Origin: Austropuccinia psidii | Taxonomy: Eukaryota > Basidiomycota > Pucciniomycetes > Pucciniales > Sphaerophragmiaceae | Assembly: GCA_023105745.1 (NCBI GenBank) | Contig: JALGQZ010000009.1 | Coordinates: 17,036,564-17,100,563 of the forward strand | DNA length: 64,000 nt | Direction: 5' to 3' | Shown: positions 1-13,517 of the stretch, one piece after another | How positions within the stretch are numbered: position 1 is the stretch's first letter | Layout: each line of letters starts with the position of its first letter | Translations under genes and position numbers: made by a program | The notes under the pieces: generated by a model | The model's input: only the letters and a program-made list of their open reading frames with translations | What the model was told of the DNA's origin: nothing | Database searches by the model: none

Positions 1-1636
1 AATAAAAAACAATAAAAAACAATAAAAAACAATAAAAAACAATAAAAAACAATAAAAAACAATAAAAAACAATAAAAAACAATAAAAAACAATAAAAAAC
101 AATAAAAAACAATAAAAAACAATAAAAAACAATAAAAAACAATAAAAAACAATAAAAACAATAAAAAACAATAAAAAACAATAAAAAACAATAAAAAACA
201 ATAAAAAACAATAAAAAACAATAAAAAACAATAAAAAACAATAAAAAACAATAAAAAACAATAAAAAACAATAAAAAACAATAAAAAACAATAAAAAACA
301 ATAAAAAACAATAAAAAACAATAAAAAACAATAAAAAACAATAAAAAACAATAAAAAACAATAAAAAACAATAAAAAACAATAAAAAACAATAAAAAACA
401 ATAAAAAACAATAAAAAACAATAAAAAACAATAAAAAACAATAAAAAACAATAAAAAACAATAAAAAACAATAAAAAACAATAAAAAACAATAAAAAACA
501 ATAAAAAACAATAAAAAACAATAAAAAACAATAAAAAACAATAAAAAACAATAAAAAACAATAAAAAACAATAAAAAACAATAAAAAACAATAAAAAACA
601 ATAAAAAACAATAAAAAACAATAAAAAACAATAAAAAACAATAAAAAACAATAAAAAACAATAAAAAACAATAAAAAACAATAAAAAACAATAAAAAACA
701 ATAAAAAACAATAAAAAACAATAAAAAACAATAAAAAACAATAAAAAACAATAAAAAACAATAAAAAACAATAAAAAACAATAAAAAACAATAAAAAACA
801 ATAAAAAACAATAAAAAACAATAAAAAACAATAAAAAACAATAAAAAACAATAAAAAACAATAAAAAACAATAAAAAACAATAAAAAACAATAAAAAACA
901 ATAAAAAACAATAAAAAACAATAAAAAACAATAAAAAACAATAAAAAACAATAAAAAACAATAAAAAACAATAAAAAACAATAAAAAACAATAAAAAACA
1001 ATAAAAAACAATAAAAAACAATAAAAAACAATAAAAAACAATAAAAAACAATAAAAAACAATAAAAAAACAATAAAAAACAATAAAAAACAATAAAAAAC
1101 AATAAAAAACAATAAAAAACAATAAAAAACAATAAAAAACAATAAAAAACAATAAAAAACAATAAAAAACAATAAAAAACAATAAAAAACAATAAAAAAC
1201 AATAAAAAAACAATAAAAAACAATAAAAAACAATAAAAAACAATAAAAAACAATAAAAAACAATAAAAAAACAATAAAAAACAATAAAAAACAATAAAAA
1301 ACAATAAAAAACAATAAAAAACAATAAAAAAACAATAAAAAACAATAAAAAACAATAAAAAACAATAAAAAACAATAAAAAACAATAAAAAACAATAAAA
1401 AACAATAAAAAACAATAAAAAACAATAAAAAACAATAAAAAACAATAAAAAACAATAAAAAACAATAAAAAACAATAAAAAACAATAAAAAACAATAAAA
1501 AACAATAAAAAACAATAAAAAACAATAAAAAACAATAAAAAACAATAAAAAACAATAAAAAACAATAAAAAACAATAAAAAACAATAAAAAACAATCAAA
1601 AACAATCAAAAACAATAAAAAACAATAAAAAACAAA
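1..1636. repeat. Decanucleotide satellite (AATAAAAAAC)n
   Basis: About 160 head-to-tail copies of the 10-mer AATAAAAAAC fill the first 1.6 kb and run off the left edge. The plus strand has no G at all in the array. Most of it is perfectly homogeneous. The phase slips at one 9-bp unit near 151-160 and at 11-bp units (one extra A) near 1060-1070, 1201-1211, 1261-1272 and 1321-1332. Two units near the right end carry T to C (AATCAAAAAC, around 1595-1610). It is not a fungal telomere repeat (TTAGGG type), and no unique spacers interrupt it. Assembly collapse or expansion at the contig edge is possible. Confidence 0.97.
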
Positions 1637-2251
1637 TTAAAAACATTTTTCCTCTTCTTACACATTTTTTAGATAAGATATCAGAGCAATTTTTACATGG
1701 AAATTGCCATCTCTTTTTAAAAAACACTTTTATAAAAATACTTATATTCATTTGTCTTTTTTAGTGTTAGTAGATAATGCAATGGAGGGAAATAAAACCA
1801 CTGTTGAGAGATTGGTGGAAGAAACTCATGAAAGCTCTACAACACCAGTTATTATTAAGAAAAGAAGAGCTAAGAAATTGGTTTTTTGAGGACCCACAAT
1901 TGAGGACTCTGAAGGTGAGAACCCCTCTCAAATTGGCATAAACAGAATATTTTTCTAACTTATTTTCATCTCTTCATTTTTCAACATGACTATTAGAAGA
2001 GGTTCACAATACTGCATCCAATCAGATGGAGGAATATTCATAAGTAGAAATGATTCCAGAAAAGGCAAAATCCCCAGTTCAACAGACTACACACAATGAA
2101 GTGCCATATACCAAAGGCAAGTCCCTGAAATTCCTATTATCACTGAACCTGAATTAGAAATAATTACAAGTCATTCAAACAGAGACAAATAACATTCAGA
2201 GGGCTCAAGAAGTACTTCACAGTATACAAAACACCACTTGAAATCGCCACT
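1637..2251. other. AT-rich spacer, probable decayed transposon DNA
   Basis: No gene is recognised. A 61-codon open frame (1704-1889) has no family features. Because an integrase chromodomain remnant follows directly, this stretch may be the decayed upstream part of the same retroelement. That is an inference from position only. Confidence 0.4.
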
Positions 2252-2440
2252 CTAAAAGAAGGAGAGGAAAAGAAAATTGCAAAAGTCCTGAAAGAAGGGA
2301 GGACAAGAAACAAGAAAGGAAGAGAACACCTTGTGAGGTACAGAAACTCAACTCAAGAAGATTAATGTCTACTTGGGAGAGATATAACTAATGCTTGTAA
2401 ATATTTTAGAAGGTCCGGAGATGAAAGAAGACCTAAATAA
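2252..2440 (+). pseudogene. Chromodomain remnant of a Ty3/gypsy integrase
   Basis: Translation from 2252 gives a chromodomain-like C terminus of a gypsy integrase: a run reading KVLKEGRTRNKKGREHLVRY, then a short linker and an arginine-rich tail (RRSGDERRPK) just before the stop at 2438-2440. The same motif order occurs in the integrase end at 40317-40823 (VLKER, EYLVRY) and at 33327-35030 (QYLVRF). One in-frame stop (TAA, 2363-2365) falls where a Trp-containing motif normally follows. Nothing upstream is readable as integrase core, so this is a broken fragment. The chromodomain would have guided integration to marked chromatin in the intact element. Confidence 0.7.
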
Positions 2441-5400
2441 TAAGAAAATTAAGCATTATTAAGCTTCAAGACTACAAAATTCTATTGAAGAGGTAGGACA
2501 GTGGATGATACCCTCATTAACTATATCAGATTATGGTACAATATTTTTTGATGGTAGGGAATGTGAGCCTTTTGGATATGAAAACATATCCAAAAAGATC
2601 ATAAACAACTTTACAAACTTTTTGTAAAAATAAGATTTGAAATTATAATCCTAAATCAGCAAAAATGCCATACAAAATCCTAAATTCTTGATTATCTCAG
2701 AGCTCAATGAATAAAAATGTGAAATAAGTTACACAATTGGACTTCCTATAGTAAACTACATATATGACTCTTTCATGTCCTACCTGTAAACCAAATACTT
2801 ACTGAGATAACCCTGATATATGCACTTTTATGGTCAGTGCATATATTCATGGTTTTTAACTTACATATTTTCAATTATACATGATAAATAGTTTATTCTA
2901 AAATAATTTCACAGCTAAAGGACCATAAGAATAAAAATATAAGCTTTTTTGGCAAGTTATAAACAAGATTAAAGTTTATAATGGAATATTGTGAAAAATA
3001 GCAACAGCTGTTGACACCTCAATCTTGAAAGTGGTCCAAACTTTCATATAAGTAGATATTCAGATTCTAATATCTCATAAATGAAGAATGATCTAATTTT
3101 TATCATTATATTCAAGGTACAACCCCATGAAATCATGGTTTGAAGTCCAAAATAGTAAATCTTGACAGAAGAGTGGAGTTACAAGAAAAATCATTAAAAG
3201 TAGAGTTTTGATGCTGTAATCAAATCTTCTTGTAAGAATAGCAATAAAGTACAATTTTCTATGAACTAACTCCCTGAATTTCTGTAGCACAAAAAACTTA
3301 AAAGTTTTTAAGGATTAAAGTAAAGCCTTAAAAATGATCATTTCTGATCAATAACTCTAATCTTATTTTAAGCTTGACAGTTGAATGAGAGATGGAATTG
3401 GTGGATATAGTATTTTATGATTCAAAGTAATATAATCCTCAAAAATGAAACAATTCTCAATATTATGATGTCATCAAGTTAGAGTTATAGTGATAAGTTT
3501 AAAGAATAGCATAATAATGATGTAATCATCACCAAACCTTGAAATATTTATTGATTTGGTTGGAAAACATCAGTACACATCTACTATAAGGTATCCTCTC
3601 ACTAGAAGGGATAATATCTACTATAATAGGACTTCTTCCTCTGTTTACCCCTTGGATTCATCAAATACAATAAAAAATTAAGTAAAAAGTTAATTCCTTT
3701 ATTCTTTGAATACATAACCCTTATATTATTAAAAACCAAATATCCATATATTAATAATTGCTACTTTTTACATTATTGATTAAATATTTTATTTTTTTGT
3801 TTAATTCTCTCAAAAATAGTAAAATTTGCAGTTCTCTCTGATTTTTATTGTCAATACAGTTTAAATAAGTTGTCGTTACATTCTCAGGTGTAAATTTAAT
3901 CAAAATTCTTATATTAAGTCTTAAAAGTAGATTATTTTCTCCCTATCATTAATCTTGATAATTTGTTGATTGATATAATTAGTATTTGTATTAATATATG
4001 GCCTTGATATTATTAATATTATTATGAATTGATTCTCTAATTAAATAACAATTTTTCATGAATTTAATATTTATTTGTAACAATAACAAATTTCCATAAA
4101 TATATCAGTTATTGATTATTAATACATATTTTTCATTATATTCTTTTATTCTTTTTAAATAATATACATATTTTTACACCATAATTATAATAATACTTTA
4201 TTTTTATAATTACTTTCAATCTTAGTATTCATTCAAATTAGGAAATTCAGAGTGAAATAGGTAAAATATTAGTAATCTTTACTTACTTATTCATTTTAAA
4301 AGCGCAAATTTAGGTAGGTGAAACATCCCTTAAGCATTCCAAAGAGGGGTGAAAAGCTGGGTATTTGTTTGCTTCTTTATGAATTATTTTCACATAAAAT
4401 ATAAGAGTCTAATTATAGAACCTCTGAATATTTCATTATATATTTTTTGGAAGTGATCAAATAAAGAAGATACCATTTTCTTCAGGAAGAAATGTAATGT
4501 TTTTTAATTTGGCAAACATTGTCATAGATAATGGTGTTAAAACAATTTTCAATTGAAATACACTCCTTTTTCAAGTCAGATATTGGAGGATTTCTTTGAT
4601 TCAAATTTCTAATATGAATATTATTCAGATTATAATCAAAAAATATGATTAGGCAAATAGTCTAACTTGATGGCCCTTGCTTGTATGACTTCCAAAAAGA
4701 AATTTTCTGCTTTGTGAGGATAATGAAGGGTTTTCTAAAATATTATATTCATCATAATGTATGGTGAAAATATTATTAAAATGACAAGTACAATGTTTTA
4801 CCCATTGGCCTCATATGTTATGCTTTGAAATATATCATTTAGTAAGTAATGGGATCTGTATGCACCTTTAATGATGATAAGCTAGAATGAATATTTCAAG
4901 AGATTTAGATTGATTTATAAAATTCTCTGAGAATTGAATTGATATCTTTCAGAAAATATATCTTCATGAGGAACAGTTCCATTTCTTGGGTTTTTATTCA
5001 AGTGAAACTGTCAATTAAAAATTGGAAGACTCATGGTAAATACTTGTAAGGGACTTTTTTGAAAATTAAAAATGAGTTTATTCTGAGGGAATAATCATGG
5101 TTTTCTTTAATTTGGTATGACTGAAGTCAAAATGTGATTTTTTACATTAACCAACACTTTTTTCTTCTATATAATTTTAATTTGAAGAAACTTTTGGATA
5201 TTTCATAGCACATAAAGGAAGGCCTTCTGCTCATTTTGAAAAAAAAAATCCATACAGCGAAATTTCCATCATGATACATATTCTCAAAAGAAAATTAAAT
5301 AGAAAATATTTTTATTAAAAAAATTTCCACTTTCTCATTGTTTCTTATGAAAAATACTCATGATATATTTGTGAAATAAAAATTTAAGGTGAATTCTGCT

Positions 5401-6107
5401 TGTTCATAAGTATGAAACTGGGAAAATAGAACTTTTACTTTTAGAATTTTTTGGGTTTATTCATGAATGAAGGGATTTATTGTACATTTATAGGAATATC
5501 TTAGGGATTGATGCAAGTATAAAAAAATCATAAATTTTTTTTTTCAAAAACACTTCAAATGAATAAACGATAAATCCAAAGTAATCAAGCAAAATTTCTC
5601 TTAGAAATTCTTGAACATATCTGTCTTACTGAATATTTTCCTGTGTAAAAAAATAGTTCAAATATTTTATTTACACTTCTTCAAAAAAATAATTTTTGAT
5701 TGTTGAAAAATACAAGTCTCAATTTCAAGCATTATTTCAAAATAAAGCCTAACAGGGTAATCTGAAAAAGAATATGGAATCATTATTATGTTATAATTGA
5801 GCATATAGAATATTTCTTATTAACTTACCAATACAAAAGTAAAGTTTATATCATTATCAGAACTCTCAAATTTGAAAAACAGTAGTTCTTTATTCTTCAA
5901 AAACCTCAAGAAATAAAAAATTTTAATTAAAAACCCCTTCAGACATTTTTCTCACTACAAGAAGACCTATCATTTTTCAAATAAGAAAGAAAGATTCCAT
6001 CAGTTATGTTTAGCATCAATCCTCGAAAGAATTTATGAAGGAACTTATCTTAATATTCTAGAGATGAAGAAATCAGGAATCCAAATGGAATATAATCACA
6101 ATTAAAT
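2441..6107. other. AT-rich DNA, no gene recognised
   Basis: I see no coding family, RNA gene or clear repeat structure. Open frames are short (65 codons at most) and look random in composition. Runs of A or T and scattered TAATA motifs dominate. Confidence 0.5.
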
Positions 6108-6172
6108 ACACAATACACATACAGGGTACATACAGACACACAGCATGCACACACACATAGCACATACATAGA
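6108..6172. repeat. Degenerate (CA)n tract
   Basis: An interrupted CA/ACA-rich run (ACACACA and ACATACA motifs with occasional G) stands out from the surrounding AT-rich sequence. It is a decayed microsatellite. Confidence 0.7.
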
Positions 6173-8880
6173 ATTAAACTCACAAGGAGGGATAACCGGC
6201 TTTTAATTTATTTATTTTTTTAAAAGAAAAACATGAAAGAAACTGGCCACCTCCCCTTTCTTTAAAAAGGAAGATAATAAAAAAAATAAAGGTTATAATA
6301 AAACAATATGATAAACAAGAAAAGATAATATTAAGATAATCAAGTAATATACCATAACAAAATTGAAGAAACAGATCATAATACTATGATACCATTATAT
6401 TATGGTAACACAATATTAAAGTATTATAATAAAATAAGATAATAAAGTTACAATATTATGATAATAAAATAGTATAATACTATAATATCCTAATAAAATA
6501 ATATTATAATAGAATAGTAGAGTAATATTATAATATTATGGTGGGATAGTAAAACAATAAAATAGTAACATGGTAGAAGTATTATAATATCAAACTGTAG
6601 TTAATGTAATAACTGGCCAAATTGATCCCATAAAAATATACTTTAAATACTATTTTCTTCACATAGTTTTGTAATATAGGTATAGACCCATATGTATAAA
6701 ATAATATCAACAACTTGAGAAAGAAAATTGGGCCTTTGGAAGAAGGCTTCCTTTTATGTTTTCCATCAAACCACAACTTGACCAGAAAAAAGGAGAAATG
6801 ATATTATTGGTCAGAGCTCAAATGTTTCTAGATTCTGATTGGTCAGATTTTGAATTCCAAATTCTGAGATATGATTGGTTGGAGTCAAGGTTGAGTCAAG
6901 GTTGAGTTAATCTGTAGTTAAGCTTGAGTTAGGGTAGTGGAGTTAGACGGATAATGGGAGCTTATGAATCATAAAGGATAGTGAAACCAGAATAAATACT
7001 CTGTAATCAAAAAAAGTCATATCAAATGAGCATTATAAAGCTCATAAGGTCCTCAGAAAGACCATAAATTTTTTTTATGACTTATTTTTAAGGTCCCCAG
7101 AAAGACCATAAGGCCCTTTTTGGATATTGTTTTGATGTTTTTATGGAAATATTTATGCTAATTTGGATTTATTGGTTCTCTATGACCTAGAAATGTAAAT
7201 TATTTTCATTATTGTTATGATATATTTATGACTGTAGTATCTGCAACTATAGTAATAAATATTCTTTCTATTGAAATTATCAGTTTTAAATCAAATTAAT
7301 GGTTCATTATGAACATATAATTAAGATATTCTAACATTAATTCAAAAACCTCAACATATACTGGTATCATTACCACTTCAGGATAGGAATGAGAAATTAA
7401 GTAAATAAATACAAATGTAAAATAAAGATATTAATCACTTCAGGCTTAGAAATTTCAAGCTTTTTCTTATTATATTCAAGAAAAATATTGTGCAGAAAAG
7501 AAATCATTTTATGGTCTTCCTGCTCTAGGTGGCACTTGGACAACTGGTCTTAATGTACTTAAAAAATAAATATACACTGAGAAGCAAAGTTCATACCTAG
7601 TCTTATGATGGGAAATAGCTCTTAGTTGATTAGATCTAGAGCCTTGTAGACTGCTACTATATAGTTTCAGGCCACCACACCAATCAACCCCTTTTTCTTA
7701 GTTCTAATAAGACTTAAAATAATAATAATAATAATAACATAAGATTTTTGAAATTAATAAAACAATATATATATAAAGCAACATAAATTTAGAATAGAGA
7801 GCAAAGAAGATAAACCAAAGACATAGCTTTAAATGAAGAGGTGTATATTAGCCCAAGCTTGAAAATTAATATTTTAAATATGAAGAAGAAACATAAATGG
7901 ATAAGATATTCTAATCATACCTTGGAGGCTCAACTATGATTTGATGAATTTTTAGAAAAATTATTGAAGTAAAATAAATATATAATGGTCTTTTGAATTT
8001 TATTATCAAAAAGAAATAAAACTCTGAAGGCATATTCAAATTTAAGCTTATGAGAATTTCTTTCAATTTAGAAAATTGACAATTTAATGAATCCATGAAA
8101 GGAGCAGTAGAATATTGAGTCCTTGTATGACTTGAAACTACAGTGTTGGCACACCTGAGGGCTGAAAGTATATTTCTTTTTTTAGTCCATTGAAGCAGGA
8201 GTGGTAGTAAATAAAGAAATTGAAGAAAGAAGAGGTTAGATTTGAAATGGTTTGAATAAAAATTCTCAAATATTTGATAAATTGGCCAAAGCATGAATGA
8301 TTTAGGAAGGACAAAGATCTAGAATTGAAATATGAAAAAATAATTGGTAATTATTAGAAAAGATGAAATAAATATATATCAATGCAAACATTTCATTAAT
8401 TGTCAAACCACAAGATAGATCAAGTCAATATTAATAGAAGAAATTTTTCAACCTCAAAAAAAAACAAAAAAAATAAAACCTGCCCTTGAATCAAGTCAAA
8501 TTGAAGACCAGGAGGTCCTCAGAATTACAGAAAACTGATCTCTTGTGAAGAAATGGACAAGGGGTCTCATTGTCTTTTTATGACATTAAAAGGCAGTATT
8601 TTGTATACCTAATATACAGGGGCTTCACACCTTAATTGTAGGGTCCTGTCTGACCTAAAACTACAAAATCAATTTTATTAAAAGAAGAATGCCAAATAGT
8701 TGAATATTTTCTTAATTTGATAAATTATTTGGAAAAAAATGAAGAAAAGAAGAAAAGAAAAAAAAGTGTTACAATATTGAGTTTAATTTAACTACAAAAA
8801 AATAAGATCAGTTTCATTGAAAAATAAATTACCAAAATAGTGTAGCAAAATATAAATCAGTATTTTAAGAAGGTTAAACC
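6173..8880. other. AT-rich DNA with simple repeats; possible decayed retroelement 5' part
   Basis: 6270-6600 is a low-complexity block of AATAATAT/TTATAAT words. 7716-7738 is a short (AAT)n run. Around 7020-7110 the phrase TCAGAAAGACCATAA or CCAGAAAGACCATAA occurs twice, about 60 bases apart. No gag or LTR could be recognised, although the pol relic starting at 8881 implies that an upstream part once lay here. The 127-codon minus-strand open frame at 7911-8294 shows no family features. Confidence 0.4.
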
Positions 8881-9589
8881 AGTTGATTATCCTATTTTAC
8901 AGGAAATAAATCCTCCCTTGAAAAGCCTACCATTATCAAGAGATCCATATGTTACACCATTATCACCAAAGCCACCCATATTTATGTTCACAGAAAAAAT
9001 AACTCAGGAAGTATTTGAAGTCATTAATTTTGGATCACCTGGATGGCTTTCAGAAGAAGAAAAGAGATTTCTAATGAGTTTTATAGTTCTAAGATGAAAT
9101 TCCATTGCATTCAGTGAATAAGAAAGGAGCATACTGAAACATTCATATGTAAAAACTTACAAGATACCAGTAATACTACACTTACCTTTAAAAAAGAAGC
9201 CAATAACAATACCAAAATCAATCTTAACCCAATTCATAAAGTTGATAAGAGAAAAGATAAGAACAGGCCTTTATGAACATTCTACCACAATCTACACAAG
9301 TCCAGCTTTTTGTGTAGGAAATTCAAATGGAAATCTTAGAATTATTGATGAATTACAAGAACTTAATAAGTTTAAAATCAAACATGCAGGATTTCCACCT
9401 CATATTGAAGAATTTGTAGATTCCTTCTCTGGAAAAGCATGCTATGGACTTGGAGATATAATGGGATTATATGATGAAAGGGAAATGGATATCTCAACAA
9501 GACCCCTAACATATTTTGAATTGCCACTGGGAAGATTTCAGCTTAAAAGATTACCTCAAGGAGAAACAAACTCTTTTGCAGTGTATTAA
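8881..9589 (+). pseudogene. Ty3/gypsy reverse transcriptase relic (family shared with 60.6-64 kb)
   Basis: The frame from 8881 reads as the region before and including a gypsy RT. It has a conserved phrase INFGSPGWLSEEEKRF, then two in-frame stops (near 9095 and 9119), then an open run at 9242-9589 (115 codons). That run holds the RT fingers and palm start: SPAFCVGN, LNKFKIKHAGFPP, CYGLGDIMGLYDER and LPLGRFQLKRLPQGETNS. This matches the order seen in gypsy RTs (substrate-binding loop, YxxxD block, PxGxxxLxxLPQG). The catalytic YxDD region is not readable downstream. The same family lies in opposite orientation at 63.1-64 kb. Non-functional. Confidence 0.8.
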
Positions 9590-9779
9590 GCAAAGATGAC
9601 TTGGATACTTCCAGAGGGAATACTAGAAAATGTAGGAATTAAAGGCCCAAGATAAATTTATAAAAATTAGACTTAATAAGAAGATTTATTTAGGAATATG
9701 AATTTAAATTAGAAATAATATTATTCACAATTAAAGGGGCAGGATTTACTATCTCAAGGGAAAACGTTTCATGCTGTGT

Positions 9780-10500
9780 CCCAGAATTATATATAGTATG
9801 ACATGTAGTGTCTCCAAATGAAATGAAAATTTCACAGAAAAAAATTAATAAGATACAGTATTGCCCAAAGATCATAAATAAGAAGTTATTCAGAGGATTT
9901 ATGGGTCTTTTTTTCTTGTGTAAGAATGTTTATTTGAAGATTTTCTCAAATTGCTTCACCACTAAGAAGGCTCACCAGGGAAGATTTTTAATGGGAGTGG
10001 GATGAAAAATGTGATTAGGCATTTCTCAAACTAAAAAAAAAAATGTAGGAGAAGAAAGAAAATTAAAATATTTAGATTATTCAAAAGAATCAGGAAAGAG
10101 AAAATTAGGAGTAGACTCAAGAAACGTAGCTGCTGGTGAAATCCTCATTCAAGAAGGTAAAGAGAGGATAGATAGACAAGTGCTTTATGATTCAATTGAA
10201 TTTTCAATATCAGAATCAAAATATTCAAAGCCAAAGCTAGAGCTATGTGGAATGGAAAATATATTAAAAAAGCTTCAGACCATATTATGGGGAAAATACT
10301 TTGAGTTAAAAGTTAATTCAAAAGCTTTGCTTTGATTGAAATGATGAATTAACCTTTTTTACCAAATGCCCCAATGACAAGATGAGTTTATTGTATACAA
10401 TTATTCTCCTTTGAACTAGTACATAAACCAGGAAAATTTTTCACAATTACAGATTAACTATCAAGAAAAACTCAAGTAGAATATGATAAAGAAAAAAATT
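9780..10500 (+). pseudogene. Gypsy RT-connection and RNase H relic
   Basis: After a scrambled stretch, 9808-10005 reads as the connection segment: KKINKIQYCPKIINKKLFRGFMG matches the R/K-x-FLG segment seen at 63081-63269 in the sister relic. From about 10065 an RNase H-like frame follows with SRNVAAGEILIQEG and a phrase LELCGMENILKKLQTILWGKY. Several stops and frameshifts are present, including a TGA near 10335. The relic continues the RT entry upstream and leads to the integrase relic at 10840. Confidence 0.7.
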
Positions 10501-10839
10501 CATCAAAATTTGATGAGGAAAAAGAATGGATAAAGCCACATCCAAGGCTTAGCTTTGAGTTAAACACATAAACATTTTAAAATTTTCAGGAGTAAAATTA
10601 CAAAAAAAAAATAAAAAAGGCTTCTGGAAAAAAATGCAGGAATATTGAAGGACTTCATAAAGGCCTGTTGATAGGAAAGATGATAATTCTAAAAAAATAA
10701 AAAATAAATTCACCTAATTTCTTTTTGGAGGAAAGCCATCTTAAAAGGGGACATAAGTCAAACCCCAAAGTAATTTTCTAAATCCAGAAAACACAAAGGA
10801 AAGTCCTTAAATAATTAAATGAAGAAATGGGACACAAGG

Positions 10840-11640
10840 GTGAAAATAAATCTTGCAGAAAAATGAGAAAAAGATTTTGGTAGGAAGGAATGAAGAAAAT
10901 GGTTAAAGAATGGGTAAAATCATGTAAATCTTGTCAAAAAAGAAGCCATTACAAATAAAAAGAAGGGAAAATATCACCCACCTCAACATTATTTGAGAGA
11001 GTAAGCATGGATGAAATGAATGTCAAAGAAGGAAGATGAAAATATTTTGTAGTAGCCAGAGATGATTTTTCAGGTTGGCCAGAAACAGTTTCTCTGGTTA
11101 AACTGACAGAAAAGTCAGTCTCATAATGGTTTACAACAGAATTTATTTGCATATATGGAGCACCAAAGGAGGTCACAGTAGATGGAAGACCTGACCTTTG
11201 AAAGGGGTTACAAGATTCAGTAAGGAAGGCAGGATAAAAGATAAGGGTAAAAATTCCTTATTATCCTGAATGTCAAGGAATGGTAGAAGGAGAGAACAAG
11301 CAGTGAAAGGATGTCTTGGTAAAAATGTGTGAAGAAAATATTTCAAAATGGAAATAATATCTACCTCTGGTTACATTGGCTGACATAATCTCAAAAGAAA
11401 GTACAAGAGGGTATTCAAAATTTGAAATTAAATTTGGTCAAAAGGCAGTTCACTAAATATATATAGAAGCTAAAACATATTTAGAAGTAGAATGGCACAA
11501 AATATCCTCAAAAGAAGATTTATTGGAAGAAAGATCTACCCAATTAGCTGGGAAAGGTGAAATGTAAAAGAAGGCAGATAATAAGCTAAAAGAATTGAGC
11601 ATTGGACTCTAGATGAAATTTCAACTAGGGATATATATTG
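10840..11640 (+). pseudogene. Gypsy integrase relic
   Basis: Fragments in several frames match an integrase: a CxxC zinc-binding end near 10925-10940, then a core with VSMDEMNVKEG and FVVARDDFSGWPE (first catalytic Asp region), FICIYGAPKEVTVDG (second Asp), and PYYPECQGMVEGENKQ where the catalytic Glu of the DDE triad sits. Stops and frame changes are frequent. The sister relic at 60.6-62.4 kb has the same motifs on the other strand. No chromodomain is visible after it, so this family differs from the two near-complete elements in the window. Confidence 0.75.
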
Positions 11641-13517
11641 GCTCAAAGCAATGGGACCAAAATTGAGAAAGATATCATGGATTTAGTAAAAAAAAACATG
11701 GATATAGTCAGAGGTATATTCACTAAACTCACCATAGGAATATGCTTAGGATATTCATACTAGAGTTGTATATTTATTCAACATAAAAGACAATTTACAG
11801 AATAAGTTTACAGTAATACTTTACCTAATTCATATTTTCATAAGTACTATATATCTGAAAGAATTCTGGACATATACACACTTAAAATTATGAATATGAA
11901 AAGTAGTACCTTTATACAAAAGACCAAAATTCATTACATAATTAAATAACTTAACCATAGTTCATATTCAAATTTTTTTTAAATCACTTTTCAGAACCAC
12001 AAATCAGCCAAAAGCCACCAACTAATCAATTTATTGGTAAGAATTAGAAATAATTCAAAGTTCATACTCAGAATTATCAATTAATAGGATAGATCAATCT
12101 GATTTGTCAGAAAAATTACTTTATATGATAGATCAATTTTATTTGTCAGAAAACACCACACTAAAATGCCTCAAATTTGGAAAAATTTCAAGTCCCTTGT
12201 TTTTGGAAGGCTCTATTGAGGCCTCAAAAGGTATAAATAGAGGTCTTCCCTATGATATTTCCCCCTTCCCCCATGCTTTTGATTCAAAAAATAATCTTTA
12301 TGATCAATCCATCCTTTCTTTATTAGGATAATTTAATATTATATTGAAAAGATTAGTAGAAAGTCTTAGTATCTTATAATATTATTTATGATTAATAAAT
12401 GAAAGAGTTTAATATTAGTTAATATTCTTACCATTATAGTAGTAGTAGTATTGAATTAGTGTTTGAAGATATGATAATTAGTTATCTTATCAAATTTATC
12501 AATAACTTTTATTTATAAAAAAGTATATATCATCTTACCCTTATACCTTATATCATAACTCTTATAGATAAATTGGATTATATTTATTTTAATCCTAATA
12601 TTATTATATTACCTATATCTTTAACTTATAATAACCATAATTACCCTTAAAAAAAATTATTTTACCTTGAAATTCTTATATTAATATTAATATTATTATT
12701 AAATCACCTTTAAAATTTTAAATTATCTATCAAGATTATAATTAATATTAATAATAATCTTAAAAAAATAAAAAAATTCTTCTTCAAATATCTAAAGTAT
12801 TTAAAGGATGAATTCTAATAAAAAAAAAATTAAAAAAAAATTATATCATCAATAAAAAAAAAATTAAGCAAACCTTATTATTATTATATTAATCTTTTAA
12901 TTAAAGACTTATATATATATATATTTGAATAAATTTTTATGATTTAAAAGCTAAAAAAAAATAAAATTATTTTTTTGATCTTATCAATATTTTATCTTTT
13001 TAAGTATATTTAAAGGGGCATTTAATACACATGATTATTGACTAATTTTGAAATTCAAAACAAACTCACAAATAAATATTTTCCTCTCAAGGTACTACCT
13101 ATTATTTATCCCATGACAACTTTCTAAAATGAGCATAGGACCTCAAAGGGGCTTATTAATTATTTATTTTTAATCACTTCAAATCTTGAATTTTAATACC
13201 TCTCTCACCATTTAAATGGGACAATATAAAAGTGATGATCAATTTTCTTCACTTCCTTCTATGAATCCACTAAAATCATTTTTTGGCTCCAAATACATCA
13301 CTATCAATCATGAACTACCTCTTTAACTTCTTCTAATTAAAATTATTAACAATTTTAAATTTCTTTACCTATTTATTATTTTAAGTTCCTGACTAAATTT
13401 CTCATTTCTTTATTTGGCTAGAAACCAATACAATTTCAGTTCAATACATCCAGTAATCAATAATATAACATTAAAGCTGTTCAAGTACCTCCAGTGCCTA
13501 CTTATGAAGATGCCAGA
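11641..13517. other. AT-rich DNA, no gene recognised
   Basis: 12331-12990 is extremely AT-rich (ATTATTA, poly-A and TATATA runs). A 75-codon plus-strand frame at 12104-12331 has no recognisable domain. Two similar phrases GATAGATCAATYTKATTTGTCAGAAAA occur at about 12087 and 12127, a 40-bp direct repeat. I could not delimit an LTR for the upstream pol relic. Confidence 0.4.

Noticed and set aside
1..1636. CRISPR array or telomere
   Set aside because: Units are contiguous with no spacers and the unit is not TTAGGG-like. A simple satellite is the correct reading.
7911..8294. 127-codon minus-strand frame
   Set aside because: Hydrophobic, AT-driven composition, no motif, and no splice-linked partner frames.
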